64,000 nt of DNA from Macrosoma leucophasiata. Taxonomy: Eukaryota; Arthropoda; Insecta; Lepidoptera; Hedylidae. Shown one piece after another: positions 41,358-52,025 of this stretch (its first letter is position 1; each line of letters opens with the position of its first letter). The notes beneath the pieces are model-generated. The model worked only from the letters and a program-made list of their open reading frames with translations, was not told the DNA's origin and ran no database searches. Made by a program: the position numbers and the translations under genes. The DNA lies in contig JAWQUS010000030.1 in assembly GCA_036365455.1 (NCBI GenBank), positions 9,362,001 to 9,426,000 on the forward strand. The letters run 5' to 3'.

Positions 41358-41719
41358 TGTAAAGAAATACTATTTCTTTCTTCGCACTCTGTATGTTTAC
41401 TTACCATGAAGTTTGGTTATAGTTTTTAACTTTTTAATTGTCTGATTTTAAAGAAGAAACGAATTCAGAATGTCAGATGACAGATTTAAATACGAGTTGA
41501 TTGACAATTGGATAATCAATGAAAATTTTAATATTATATTATTTTATGTTTTAAAAGTGAAAGAATAAACTTTCATTGTCGTTTCTTCTTTACAGGTTTG
41601 AGTTCATATTGTTTTATATTACCTAAATAAAATAGTCTCTGTATAAAAAAAAACTAACAATAAATCTTCTTTACAGCAACACAAGGTTTATTTCTTTCAT
41701 GTAGTAAAACAGACTTATA
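41358..41719 (+). repeat. 5' long terminal repeat
   Basis: Starts TGTAAAGAAATAC and ends CAGACTTATA. It contains AATAAA signals ('gaataaactttcattg', 'aaataaaatagtc'). It is the same length and sequence by eye as the 3' LTR. The end is not the usual CA. Confidence 0.93.
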
Positions 41720-41744
41720 AAACGACAATTTTGTTTATAAAAAG

Positions 41745-42881
41745 ATGCAAATGGAGCAGTTACGTTTTGAATTCACGATTTTACCGGCGAATGATGGAAA
41801 ATCTAATATTTGTTGTGTAACCTCAATCACAACTAAAGATGAAAAAAAATTTGCTATACCAGAGGAATTACAGTCTGTTGGATTTCACGAAGAATTAATT
41901 GAGACAGCCGTGTACAACAAAGTAAAAAATAGTTTAAAGAAAAGACATCAGACACGAAGAGTTTGGATAACTATGACAGATAAATTACGAGAAATTTACA
42001 TAGATGCTGATGGTAACTTACAATTTGGAGAACAATATCTGGAGGAAATTGAACATAACCGAGCATCTGAAGAACAAATTAGAGATTCGAATTCATTGGA
42101 AGAAATGTTTACAAAGTTAATAGAAAATACACATGATTTAAAAAAACAGAATCTGAAATATGTCGCAGAGAAGTTTGTGATTGAGAAATTTACGAGCAAA
42201 AACTCGAATGCAAGGCAATGGATTGACATTTTTGAGAGAGAATGTTCTCGCTTCGGTATTATGAAAGATGAACAAAAAATTGAGATTCTCCGACTATTTA
42301 TGGATAAAAGTTGTGTTGATTGGTACAGCTCAATGATTATAAAATTAACACTCAACTCAGAGTGGATAGTTTGGAAAGAAAAGTTGTGTGAGTCATTTGC
42401 AAACCAAAACTGGAACCAAGTGACCTATGCATTGTTATTTAAATATAAGGATGGTTCATTAGTGGACTATGCCATTAAAAAGGAAAAACTATTATTGGAC
42501 ATGAGAAATTCAATTGATACAGGTACACTGGTGGATCTGATAGCGGTAGGTTTGCCAGGTTTTGTATTAGAGAAGATAAATAGAGAAGCAATGAACGATA
42601 TAGTATGTTTATTCAATGAGGTGAGAAAGTATGAACATTTGGTAAATAAAAATAGAAATGAAACGTACAGAAAGTATGAAAATCAAAGGATAAATATTAC
42701 AAATGAAGGACGTTATCCATGCAAAATATGCGTAAAATTAAATAAAGGGGTTCGCTATCATTCCGAAGCTGCATGCTGGTTTAGAGTTAGAGAAGATGAT
42801 AAATTAAATAAAAGATATATTAAACATGTAAATAATTCAGTGATTGAAGCAGAGTTAAATGAAACAGAACAAAAAAACTAG
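41745..42881 (+). CDS. gag-like structural protein of the LTR element
   Basis: 378 residues, intact. Family role: assembles the intracellular particle that packages element RNA. The N-terminal ~115 residues form a distinct domain (FTILPANDGK, VWITMTDKLREIYIDADG). A capsid-like central part follows (ARQWIDIFERECSRFGI, WYSSMIIKL). Near the C-terminus is a zinc-knuckle variant CKICVKLNKGVRYHSEAAC (C-x2-C-x9-H-x4-C), longer than the standard C-x2-C-x4-H-x4-C. It ends at TAG 42879-42881, which directly follows a frameshift heptamer. Confidence 0.85.
   Translation: MQMEQLRFEFTILPANDGKSNICCVTSITTKDEKKFAIPEELQSVGFHEELIETAVYNKVKNSLKKRHQTRRVWITMTDKLREIYIDADGNLQFGEQYLEEIEHNRASEEQIRDSNSLEEMFTKLIENTHDLKKQNLKYVAEKFVIEKFTSKNSNARQWIDIFERECSRFGIMKDEQKIEILRLFMDKSCVDWYSSMIIKLTLNSEWIVWKEKLCESFANQNWNQVTYALLFKYKDGSLVDYAIKKEKLLLDMRNSIDTGTLVDLIAVGLPGFVLEKINREAMNDIVCLFNEVRKYEHLVNKNRNETYRKYENQRINITNEGRYPCKICVKLNKGVRYHSEAACWFRVREDDKLNKRYIKHVNNSVIEAELNETEQKN
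42872..42878 (+). promoter_or_regulatory. -1 ribosomal frameshift site A AAA AAC
   Basis: The heptamer lies in the gag frame with correct phasing (A, AAA, AAC), and the very next codon is the gag stop TAG. The pol frame is open back to 42863, so a -1 slip here carries ribosomes into pol. A weak pairing AGTAGT (42880-42885) / ACTACT (42907-42912) is the only obvious downstream structure. Confidence 0.85.
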
Positions 42882-42883
42882 TA

Positions 42884-45800
42884 GTGACACCATTAATTAA
42901 GATCAAACTACTGTTAAATAATAAATTAGAAATTTATGGAGTATACGATTCAGGTTCAAATGTATCTCTAATTAATTCCAAATTACTAAAACTAAATACA
43001 AAAGGACATAACTCGAATGAAGAAAATATAGTAACAATTAATGGTGTCCAAAAAACAAGTGGTTTGACAAATTTAAAAATAAAAATTTTTGAAATAGAAG
43101 AAAATGTGGATGTGTACATCATTGACGAACACAAATTCAGATATGATTTCTTAATAGGATTAGATATGATAAAGAAATACAAGCTAGTACAAAATGAGGA
43201 GTTAAAAATAACTCAGAAACAATACTTACATGAAAAGAATAGTAAAAAAATGGAGAAAAAGATAGACGAAGGTGAAAATGAAGGTAATAAATATGAAAAC
43301 GAAAACAAAATTAATTTTAATGAAGATATCAAAGAAGAGGAATTTGAAATAAAGGTTGGTCATTTAGATGATGATAAAAGGGAAGAAATAAATAAGCTAA
43401 TACAACAATATCAATCAGTTTTTGCCAAAAACAAGTATGACGTGGGAATGGTTAAAGGATATGAAGCAAGAATAGATTTATTAATGGATAAATACTGCAG
43501 CAAGAGGCCATACAGATGCACTATAGAAGACAAAAAAGAGATAGCAGAACAAATAGCCGAATTATTGGATAATGCGCTTATAGAAGAATCTTATAGTCCA
43601 TTCGCAGCACCAGTAACTTTGACATTTAAAAAGGAAGAAAATAAAAAATCAAGGCTCTGTATAGACTTCAGGGATTTAAATAAAATTGTAGTTCCTCAGG
43701 CTCAACCGTTCCCATTAATTGACGATTTAATGACAAAAACAAGAAATTGCAAATTTTTTACAAGCTTAGACGTTAATTCAGCTTTTTGGTCTATACCTCT
43801 ACGAGTAGAGGACAGGAAGAAGACAGGGTTTGTAACTCAAGAGGGACACTTTCAATGGACTTGCCTACCATTTGGTTTGAAGACTGCTCCAGCAATATTT
43901 CAAAGAATATTGTGTAACATACTTAGAAAATATAAACTAACCGATTTTGTTGTCAATTATATAGATGACATCCTGATATTTTCAAACTCATTTGATGAAC
44001 ACATAAGTCACTTGAAACAGTTACTAGAAGCAATTCAAACGGAAGGATTTCGACTAAAATTTATAAAATGTACATTTGCATCAGATTCGGTAAAATACCT
44101 GGGACATATCATTCAATATAATTCTATCCAACCACTGAAGGACAATCTCATTTCGATAAAAGAATTTCCAGTACCAAAAACCCAGAAGAATATTCGACAA
44201 TTTTTGGGAAAAGTAAACTTTTACCATAAATATATACCAAGGAGCGCAATAATTCTTGACCCATTACATAATTTGCTAAGAAAAAATCAAAAGTTTGTTT
44301 GGTCTGAAGAATGTCAAAATGCGTTTGAAAAAATAAAGAGTCTCTTGTGTTCACAGCCAATACTAGAAATTTATGATCAAAATCTACCAATAAATATTTA
44401 TACTGATGGTTCTCTGCTGGGTGTTGGAGCAATTTTAAAACAAGTACAACTAGATGGTAAAGAAAAACCAGTAGCCTATTTTTCAAAAAAACTGAATGGA
44501 GCGCAAAAGAAGAAAAAGGCAATATATTTAGAATGCTTAGCTATTAAAGAAGCACTAAGATATTGGCAGTACTGGCTGATAGGTAAATCGTTTACAGTCT
44601 ACACAGACCATAAACCATTAGAAAACATGAACTTAAAAGCTAGAACAGACGAAGAACTAGGTGATTTGACTTATTACCTTTCACAATATGATTTTAAAAT
44701 CAAATATTCCCCTGGAAAAGATAATTTAGAAGCGGACTGTTTAAGTCGGAATCCTGTATTAGAACCAGAGGATAATCTAGAAGAACAACTGAAAGTTGTG
44801 AACTTAATTACATTAGAAGATATTGTAATAGATCAGAATCAAAATAAAGAAATACAGAGAAACAATAATAGAATAATCAAAAAACACAATGTATACTTCA
44901 AAAGAATTAGGAACAAAGAGAAAATAATAATAACAGAAGAATTCAGTATTAAATTTATAAAGCGAATACATGAAGATCTATGTCACATTGGAGTGGGACA
45001 AATGCTAACGACTATTAGTTCACTGTACGCAACAAAAAATTTAACGAAAAATATTAAAAATATTTGTAGGAATTGTGAAATTTGCATAAAAAACAAAACA
45101 AGAGGACAACACAAATACGGATTAATGTCATATTTAGGCCCAGCGACAAGACCCTTTGAAATAGTATCAATAGACACAATTGGAGGTTTTGGTGGTTCTA
45201 GATCAACCAAGAAATACATACATCTTTTAGTGGACCACTTCACTAGATATGCATTTATTATAACATCAAAAACCCAGGGTGCACATGACTTTATAAAGCT
45301 AATAAATAAGGTCGCTGAAACCGAAGAGATTGGGATGCTCCTTACCGACCAGTATCCTGGAATAAACTCTAAAGAATTCAAGAAATTCCTTACTGACAAA
45401 CAAATAACAATAATTTTTACAGCAGTGAATGCACCGTTTTCTAATGGCCTAAATGAAAGGTTGAATCAAACGATAGTTAACAAAATTAGATGCAAAATCA
45501 ATGAAGATGGAGAAAACAGAGCGTGGACTACAATAGCACATGAATGTGTAGAAAAATACAATCAGACTAACCACTCAGTAACTGGCTATGCACCATGTTA
45601 TTTGCTATACGGAACAGATGTTAAGGTTTTACCAAAAGAACTACAACAAGGAGGTATAAATAGTGACTGGATCGAAGATAAGAAAACAGCGCTTAATAAT
45701 ACCTTGAAATCACATTACTATAACAAAATGAGGTATGATAGGAATAGAAAACAAAGAGAATTCAGTGTGGGAGATCTAGTATATATAGAAAATGGGAATA

Positions 45801-45994
45801 AACTAAATAGGAAAAAGCTAGATGAATTGAGAATTGGACCATATAAAATAATTAAAAAGAAATCTAATACAATTTACGAGATAGATACAGGACATAGAAA
45901 AACAGAGTCAAATCTTTTTCATATCACAAAACTAATTCCAGTACAGATAACAGAGGATGAGAATGTGCAAGTATCAAATGGAGAACTGGAGTGA
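42884..45994 (+). CDS. pol polyprotein of the LTR element (PR-RT-RH-IN)
   Basis: About 1,036 residues, uninterrupted; probably translated only as a gag-pol fusion, since it opens with GTG and no early ATG. Domains in order: aspartic protease near residue 20 (VYDSGSNVSLI, active DSG); reverse transcriptase ~200-460 (SRLCIDFRDLNKIV, LPFGLKTAPAIFQR, VVNYIDDILIFS with both Asp); RNase H ~505-620 (IYTDGSLLGVGA, YTDHKPLE, DNLEADCLSR); integrase from ~690 with zinc motif (HEDLCH, then CRNCEIC), catalytic Asp in SIDTIGG and LLTDQYPG, Glu in GLNERLNQ; then a GPY/F module (RIGPYKIIKK). All key residues are present, consistent with a functional element. Confidence 0.93.
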   Translation: MTPLIKIKLLLNNKLEIYGVYDSGSNVSLINSKLLKLNTKGHNSNEENIVTINGVQKTSGLTNLKIKIFEIEENVDVYIIDEHKFRYDFLIGLDMIKKYKLVQNEELKITQKQYLHEKNSKKMEKKIDEGENEGNKYENENKINFNEDIKEEEFEIKVGHLDDDKREEINKLIQQYQSVFAKNKYDVGMVKGYEARIDLLMDKYCSKRPYRCTIEDKKEIAEQIAELLDNALIEESYSPFAAPVTLTFKKEENKKSRLCIDFRDLNKIVVPQAQPFPLIDDLMTKTRNCKFFTSLDVNSAFWSIPLRVEDRKKTGFVTQEGHFQWTCLPFGLKTAPAIFQRILCNILRKYKLTDFVVNYIDDILIFSNSFDEHISHLKQLLEAIQTEGFRLKFIKCTFASDSVKYLGHIIQYNSIQPLKDNLISIKEFPVPKTQKNIRQFLGKVNFYHKYIPRSAIILDPLHNLLRKNQKFVWSEECQNAFEKIKSLLCSQPILEIYDQNLPINIYTDGSLLGVGAILKQVQLDGKEKPVAYFSKKLNGAQKKKKAIYLECLAIKEALRYWQYWLIGKSFTVYTDHKPLENMNLKARTDEELGDLTYYLSQYDFKIKYSPGKDNLEADCLSRNPVLEPEDNLEEQLKVVNLITLEDIVIDQNQNKEIQRNNNRIIKKHNVYFKRIRNKEKIIITEEFSIKFIKRIHEDLCHIGVGQMLTTISSLYATKNLTKNIKNICRNCEICIKNKTRGQHKYGLMSYLGPATRPFEIVSIDTIGGFGGSRSTKKYIHLLVDHFTRYAFIITSKTQGAHDFIKLINKVAETEEIGMLLTDQYPGINSKEFKKFLTDKQITIIFTAVNAPFSNGLNERLNQTIVNKIRCKINEDGENRAWTTIAHECVEKYNQTNHSVTGYAPCYLLYGTDVKVLPKELQQGGINSDWIEDKKTALNNTLKSHYYNKMRYDRNRKQREFSVGDLVYIENGNKLNRKKLDELRIGPYKIIKKKSNTIYEIDTGHRKTESNLFHITKLIPVQITEDENVQVSNGELE

Positions 45995-46014
45995 AAATTC
46001 ACGGGTGAATTTTC
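45993..46014 (+). repeat. Short perfect hairpin after the pol stop
   Basis: GAAAATTCAC and GTGAATTTTC pair perfectly across GG, starting within the pol stop codon and ending just before the polypurine tract. Confidence 0.75.
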
Positions 46015-46021
46015 TTCCCCA

Positions 46022-46031
46022 TGGGGGGAGA
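46022..46031 (+). other. Polypurine tract
   Basis: TGGGGGGAGA abuts the 3' LTR; this is the expected plus-strand DNA primer site of an LTR element. Confidence 0.8.
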
Positions 46032-46393
46032 TGTAAAGAAATACTATTTCTTTCTTCGCACTCTGTATGTTTACTTACCATGAAGTTTGGTTATAGTTTT
46101 TAACTTTTTAATTGTCTGATTTTAAAGAAGAAACGAATTCAGAATGTCAGATGACAGATTTAAATACGAGTTGATTGACAATTGGATAATCAATGAAAAT
46201 TTTAATATTATATTATTTTATGTTTTAAAAGTGAAAGAATAAACTTTCATTGTCGTTTCTTCTTTACAGGTTTGAGTTCATATTGTTTTATATTACCTAA
46301 ATAAAATAGTCTCTGTATAAAAAAAAACTAACAATAAATCTTCTTTACAGCAACACAAGGTTTATTTCTTTCATGTAGTAAAACAGACTTATA
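46032..46393 (+). repeat. 3' long terminal repeat
   Basis: Same 362-base sequence as the 5' LTR by eye, followed by the TATT target duplicate. Confidence 0.93.
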
Positions 46394-46490
46394 TATTCAT
46401 ATTTTGTGTATATATGTATATATTATGTACATGTGTATGTGTGTGTGTATATATATGTATATATATGTTATGTATAATTTATATTTAAAT
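46394..46490 (+). repeat. TA/TG microsatellite
   Basis: Alternating 'gtatatatgtatat' and 'gtgtgtgtgtatat' units within the LINE 3' UTR, immediately right of the LTR element. Confidence 0.7.
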
Positions 46491-46825
46491 ATGTTTATAT
46501 TATAATTAGCTGTATATAATTACCTATATTAGTATTAGGCTACCTTTACTAGTAAGTACCTTTAAAAGTACTTATAAGTATATAATTTTGTATTAACATA
46601 GCTGTCTTTATGGCATTTTTACTTCATTATTATTTATTTATTGTTAACCTATTGTTTAGTTGCCTTGTTTTTTATTTGAATAATTTGAATATGCTCAGCA
46701 TCTTTTATGTTTTCCTAACGACCCAAAGGTTGACTGGCAGAGAATGCTATATAGCATTAAGTCCGCCTCATGAAAATTTTTTTTTTATATGTGCATGAAA
46801 GTGTAAATAAATAAATAAATATTTT

Positions 46826-48217
46826 CTTCGAGTGATGTGATAGACGGGAAGAGAATATGTACACTTGTATTTTTTTCGAATAAAGAGTTAAAAGACGGAA
46901 CAAAGGTATGGGAAACGATACAAAAGAAACGTCGACCTGAAATATTGTTTTATATAATTAATAATTTTTTTTTAAAATATGGTCTCTTCTTTTTTTCAAG
47001 ATTTAACGTATATTAATCCTTAAATGACGAATAATAATTTAATCATCCAATCATTTTATTTATACTAAACATATTCAACTGAATATTAAATATTAATTTA
47101 GGGCTATTACAAAGGACGGAATACGAAGCACACGTCATTAAAAATAACTGTCCGTATACCTTATCTACCTTTGTAATATAAGTTGCAAAGAAATCTCAGC
47201 TGAGACAAATCACACGAGTCTCTAGAAAGCGGGCTTCACATAAATCGTACTCACAACAACACTACCTAAAAAATGAATTGTATTTATGACGGTGCCTTCG
47301 CTTTTGTAATAAATAGAAGACAAAAAATGAACTATTTGTCTTCATGACAACACCGGAATATAATAAGAAGGTATTTCAGTTATTATTCGTATTCTCATGA
47401 ATATTTTCTCATTTCATTTTCAGTTAATGCATCCGACATCATCCGGCATCAAATCCGGCGTCACTTTGACCCCCCTTTGACCATCCTTGGTGATCCGTGG
47501 TGAGGTTTCAAACTAACCCCCTCACCCCACCTAACATCACGTGTGTTTGTTAGAATAAAATAGGTAGGTACCTATTTTTTTAATTTAGCTGAAAATAAGG
47601 CGTCGGAATAAAAAATCGCGCAAATGTAATACTAAGTATGTATTTAGCGTGAAAATTACCGATTGTCGAGACGAAATTTTCTCAAATTGTTGCCCAAATC
47701 ACCCACCAATTTTTGGTTGAAATTGGGCACTCAAAGAAGAAATACACTTGATATCTCCATATACTTCCAAGGGGAAGTTTCGTGATTTTTCGGAAGTTTT
47801 GTGATATAAGTACTTAGATGTTTGTAGGCTACAGTATTACTTACCATCAATGTAAACTGTATGCTTGTTTGCCACTTCATTACACCAAAAACAAAACCCG
47901 GTCAAGTGCGTGTCGGGCCACGGGCAGTAGGGTTCCGTAGTACAACGTGTAAAAGTGTTCAGATAAAGCTGGCCGCAGTGCCGTCCAGGCATTAATGGCT
48001 CTCACCGAAGCCCGCAATTTGTGCCCCTCGTTGTTACGTATGTTTTGTTTGACATAGATATTTCGTTCCCCTTTAAAAGTTAATGGCTCTAATGGTGACT
48101 TATCTGATAATTTTGCTGCAGTTCCAGAAAGTATTAAATCTAGACACCAACTTTGTAATGTTTATTGTTGGAAAACCAAGATTGTATCAAAAATTAATAC
48201 AATACTTTATTATTGAC
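46826..48217. other. No gene; small repeat pieces
   Basis: Contains a 3' fragment of SINE family 1 (47826-47889, 'atgcttgtttgccacttcatt') directly followed by 'acccggtcaagtgcgtgtcggg', which looks like another dispersed-repeat fragment. The rest is unrecognised. Confidence 0.45.
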
Positions 48218-48403
48218 TAGCTGGCCCGGCGAACTTTGTATCGCTAAAGTAAAGATAAAAAATACACTACAGTTTTAGCGGAAGTAACAATACAGCAATA
48301 CATTTTTGAAAATTGCCTGGCCTGTCCAGTTTTGGTAATACATCAATGACATTTATTTAAAAAAAGTGTGACGTCATAATGGCGGGCATTGGCATTTATA
48401 ATA

Positions 48404-48517
48404 ATAATAATAATGGCAACCCATTATACGTCCCACTGCTGGGCACGAGTCTCTCCCCTTTTTGGGGGGAGGCCTGGAGCTTACTCCACCACGCTGCTCC
48501 AATGCGGATTGGTGGAA
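48404..48517 (+). repeat. Repeat family 2, 5' fragment
   Basis: 'ataataatggcaacccattatacg' to 'caatgcggattggtgga', then breaks off; matches the first third of 52026-52387. Confidence 0.75.
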
Positions 48518-48744
48518 TTTATAAAATTATTGATTTTATTACACGAATTATCAAAGAATACGCATTTTGCGTATACATGTTCTCGACTCAGAATAATATT
48601 TTTTTTACGATCTTTAATTGTAAATAGTTTTCGATCGAGTCTACCGTAGAACTATGGTAGAAAATATGACATGTAATGTCTGTGCTTAGGTTCATAATGG
48701 CGGGTGTGAAAAATTGAATATTAACGTTGTGCATTTTAACCACT

Positions 48745-49135
48745 AATGCCACCAACACTACCACCACAATCGTCACCACCACCACTGTCACCGCTACCAC
48801 CTCCACCACCGCCACCACCACAAACGCCACCAACGCCATCAACGCCACCACCAACATCAACATCACCAAACACCTACGCCACCAATGCCACCAATGACAC
48901 CAAGGCCACCAAAACCACCACCACCACCACCAATGCCTCCAAAATAACTAACAACACCACCAACGTCACCAACGCCACTAATGCCTCCATCGCGACTAAA
49001 AACCACCACCACCACCACCAACGCCATCAACACCGCCACCAGAGTCACCAACAACACCTTCGCCACCAACGACACTCATTGGTGGCGAAGGTACACCAAA
49101 CTTACTAACGCCACTACCAACACCATCAATGCCAC
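48745..49135 (+). repeat. CCA-type degenerate trinucleotide array
   Basis: About 390 bases of CCA/CCN units (ccaccaccacc with interspersed aac, atc and acg). One frame is open for 120 codons, but the protein would be only P, T, N and H runs that shift with the repeat unit, and there is no splice or start context, so it is scored as a satellite. A perfect hairpin closes it at 49056-49092. Confidence 0.8.
49056..49092. repeat. Perfect 14-bp fold-back at the end of the CCA array
   Basis: Arms ACCTTCGCCACCAA (49056-49069) and its complement (49079-49092), loop 'cgacactca'. Confidence 0.9.
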
Positions 49136-49171
49136 GAAATAGGACCTAAAAATTTTGTGAAAATTTTATTA

Positions 49172-49870
49172 ATATCGAGCTAAAAATGTACGAAAAAAAA
49201 ACACGTTTATTGTATGCCCCCTTGAACCCCGTAATATTTTCTTTTACCTACTTATTTTTTTGTAATTAATTTTGTCGTAATAGCGGTAACAGAAATAAAT
49301 AATATGTGAAAATTTTAACTTTCTAGCTATTACTGTTCATGAGATACAGCCTGGTGACAGACGGACAGACGGATGGACGGACAGACAGACAGACAGCGAA
49401 GGATTAGTAATAGGGTCCGTTTTTACCTTTTAGTTACGGCAGCCTAAAAAGATTGAAGATAGAAAATAGTTTAAAAATATTCGGTAATAATATGATTCTT
49501 TAAATTGACATTTCTTTTTTATTTGTGAACCGATTCACATAAAACAAACTCTAAATGTTAAGTGACAATTACCACAATATATAAGTGATCAGATAAGCCG
49601 TTTCTGAAATTAGCGTGCACAAACACACAGACAAACAGACATTTTTCCGGGATAAAAAGTATTGTGCGCCAAACGCTAAAGTATAATTATACCAAGTTTC
49701 ATAGTAATCGGACCGGTAGATTTTGTGATGCTTGAACAAACAGACAGACAGACAGACAAAATTTTTTTTATCACATATTTATGTTCCGTAACGTGCTAGT
49801 AACATTCCCTGGTATTTATTTTTTCAATATTTTTAATGTACAGAATTTATACAGTTTTATTATAAGTATA
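49172..49870 (+). repeat. ~700-base dispersed repeat, copy 2
   Basis: Colinear with 37189-37918, including the CAGA run ('gacggatggacggacagacag') and the end 'cctggtatttattttttcaat'. Small indels distinguish the copies. Confidence 0.75.
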
Positions 49871-50846
49871 GATAACTATTTTACGTTTTATTTATACCTA
49901 CTACTTGGTTTGAGTTTACAATTATTTAATCATTGATAAAGCGATTTTTTTAAACAAATTCTTCAAATAATTTAGTCGGTTAGCAAAATATTGCCGTTAT
50001 TATTTATCAGTTTCAGACTTTCAGATTAAGAATATTTGTGCTACGAATGCTCTTTTACTTTACCAATCTACTCTTTTAAGCACCATGGAAACAACGCAAC
50101 TCTGCGTCAATAAATATGATGATAAATGATAGTTATGATTTACATAATCTAGTGAAATCGTGATCGTGAATATAATTAAATATAAGTTTTAAGCACAGCT
50201 AAGATGATAGGTAAGTTAAATGTTGCTTATAAGTATTTATCTTTTGTGTTAATAGAAGTTTGAGAGTTGTATAAAGTTTCTTGCGGCGTTAGCCAATTAG
50301 ATTGTTAACACTTAAATTGCTAATGAAAGTCGACTTACGAGTTTCAAGTTTTTATTTTGTGTTCGTATTTCATATAAAGTTACAATGGATTCGGACACTG
50401 AACCATAAATGGGAGTTTTAATTACAAACTTAGTGATAGGTACTAATGCGTTGTGTCTACAGAGTTTAAAAGTGTTCGAATTTTGCAGATACTAGGCCCA
50501 ATATAATCTAATATTAAAAATAAAAATGATTCCAAGCCATAACACATGATTTTGATTTTTTTTACAACTTCTACAGGTACATACTGCGCAGTTGCAAAAA
50601 AACCGCAACTACCCTTTTTAATCAACCCCAAATAAACTCCAACCAACTTTATATATTTTTTGGACTCTCCCTTCCAAAAAATCTTCGACACCTCTCCACC
50701 TAATGATTATAAGTAAACAATTTAAATTAAATTTGCCATAATATTCCGGAAAACAATGCTTTATTTCATTCCACAATTACATTAAGATAATTTTAGAGAA
50801 GAAGATTATAGGTAAAGGACCTAGTACTAGTACCTAACTTTTTTTT

Positions 50847-51048
50847 ATTGCACATCGAGCCCACGAAAGAGACAATCGGCTAGTTTCGACTTCGTAGAGC
50901 GTTATCTCTGCTGCACACCGCCTATGTAAGCACTTTACTGATAGTGCGGTATTGGTCAAAACTTGATCAAAATGGTCGACAAACGTCACATGGGTAAGAT
51001 GCGAAAGAGACAAAGCCGAAGTCTCCTTCGTAAGGTCGATGTGCAATA
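50847..51048 (+). mobile_element. MITE with 'attgcacatcga' terminal repeats
   Basis: Left end ATTGCACATCGA (50847-50858) and right end TCGATGTGCAAT (51037-51048) are exact inverted repeats. The ~200-base body is related to 27661-27922 and 28164-28290. No coding capacity. Confidence 0.75.
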
Positions 51049-52025
51049 TTTCTTGAATATTATGAGCAAGAGGGAGTCGAGCGGTTTTAACTTGGTTACA
51101 TGATTTATTTTCTAGTGATGGTTGAGCTCTGTTGAAGAAATTAAAGAGGTTAGAAGCCGCCGCTGGTGCTGGAAAAGTGATAAGATGTCATTCTGAAAAG
51201 GTTCATTTTTGGAGAACTGATGCCGAAACAAAAATGTTTAGTTTCAGTAGAAACTGAAAGTTTTGTAAGTAGGTACATGTTTATAGGCTATAATAGGTAA
51301 TAAATCGTACATGTTAATAGGTAATAAATCACCAATGATCGACTAGATCGCATATTATCTGTTGCTATAAAAAGAAACATAAATTCACGGCCATCTTTTC
51401 CTAAGCAATGAGCAGAGATGAAAACATGTTTGAAAAATCTCTGTTGTAAAACACTCAATATTAATGACCCCTCATGTTTTAAACCTATCGCAACTTACTA
51501 CCACTAATGTCTACAATGTGTACGACATGTAGCTAAATTATTTAAGAAAATGTAAGTTATTTTCTTACAATTTATAACCGAATAAAGATAAAATAAAGTT
51601 AGCTATCTAGCTATGAAGTCAGATATAAAAAGCCAGCATCTACCAAAAAACGTCAACCGCCGTTAAGTAAACATTTCGGAATCCCTTGTAAAATAATGTG
51701 GTGGATGGCTGTCGGAACGCCCGGTCTGTCAGTTAAGCTAATCCAATTACATAACCCTTGAGATTTGGGTATTTCACTCCGAAGATTAGCCTTACACGAC
51801 ACACTTTATATTTGTAAAGCGGTGCTCGACAGACATCTTGGATAGATAATGAAATCACATGTTAACTTAGTGCTACGAAATTAATTTACTTAGTACCTAC
51901 ATTTCCAAAGTGACAGAAAGCTGAGAATCTGATATTAAATTTAAATTCAAATACCGTAAACAACATGGTTTATCAAGATTATTTAAGAAATATACCATTT
52001 TCATCTTGGAATGTAGTGCATTTAG

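Larger units (their letters stand above)
41358..46393 (+). mobile_element. Intact-looking Ty3/Gypsy-type LTR retrotransposon
   Basis: 5,036 bases with two 362-base LTRs (41358-41719, 46032-46393) that read identically by eye, and a 4-base target duplication TATT (41354-41357, 46394-46397). Gag and pol are fully open, in different frames, with order protease, reverse transcriptase, RNase H, integrase, which defines the Gypsy lineage. No envelope gene fits: only 37 bases lie between the pol stop and the 3' LTR. The leader between 5' LTR and gag is only 25 bases. It inserted into the LINE's 3' UTR. Confidence 0.95.
38703..46825 (+). mobile_element. CR1/Jockey-like LINE, interrupted by an LTR element
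   Basis: Coding remains run 38703-41035, 3' sequence 41036-41357. The LTR retrotransposon (41358-46393) then intervenes, and the LINE 3' UTR resumes at 46394 and ends at 46700-46825 with 'ggttgactggcagagaatgc' and AAAT units, as at the start of the window. The 5' end is truncated within the endonuclease. Confidence 0.78.

Noticed and set aside
48746..49108. 120-codon Pro/Thr/Asn/His frame
   Set aside because: It is a translated CCA-type satellite; composition changes with the repeat phase and there is no splice or start evidence.
50203..50215. Possible first exon ATGATAG|GTAAGT
   Set aside because: A six- or seven-base coding start with a good donor is too little; no following exon in phase was found.
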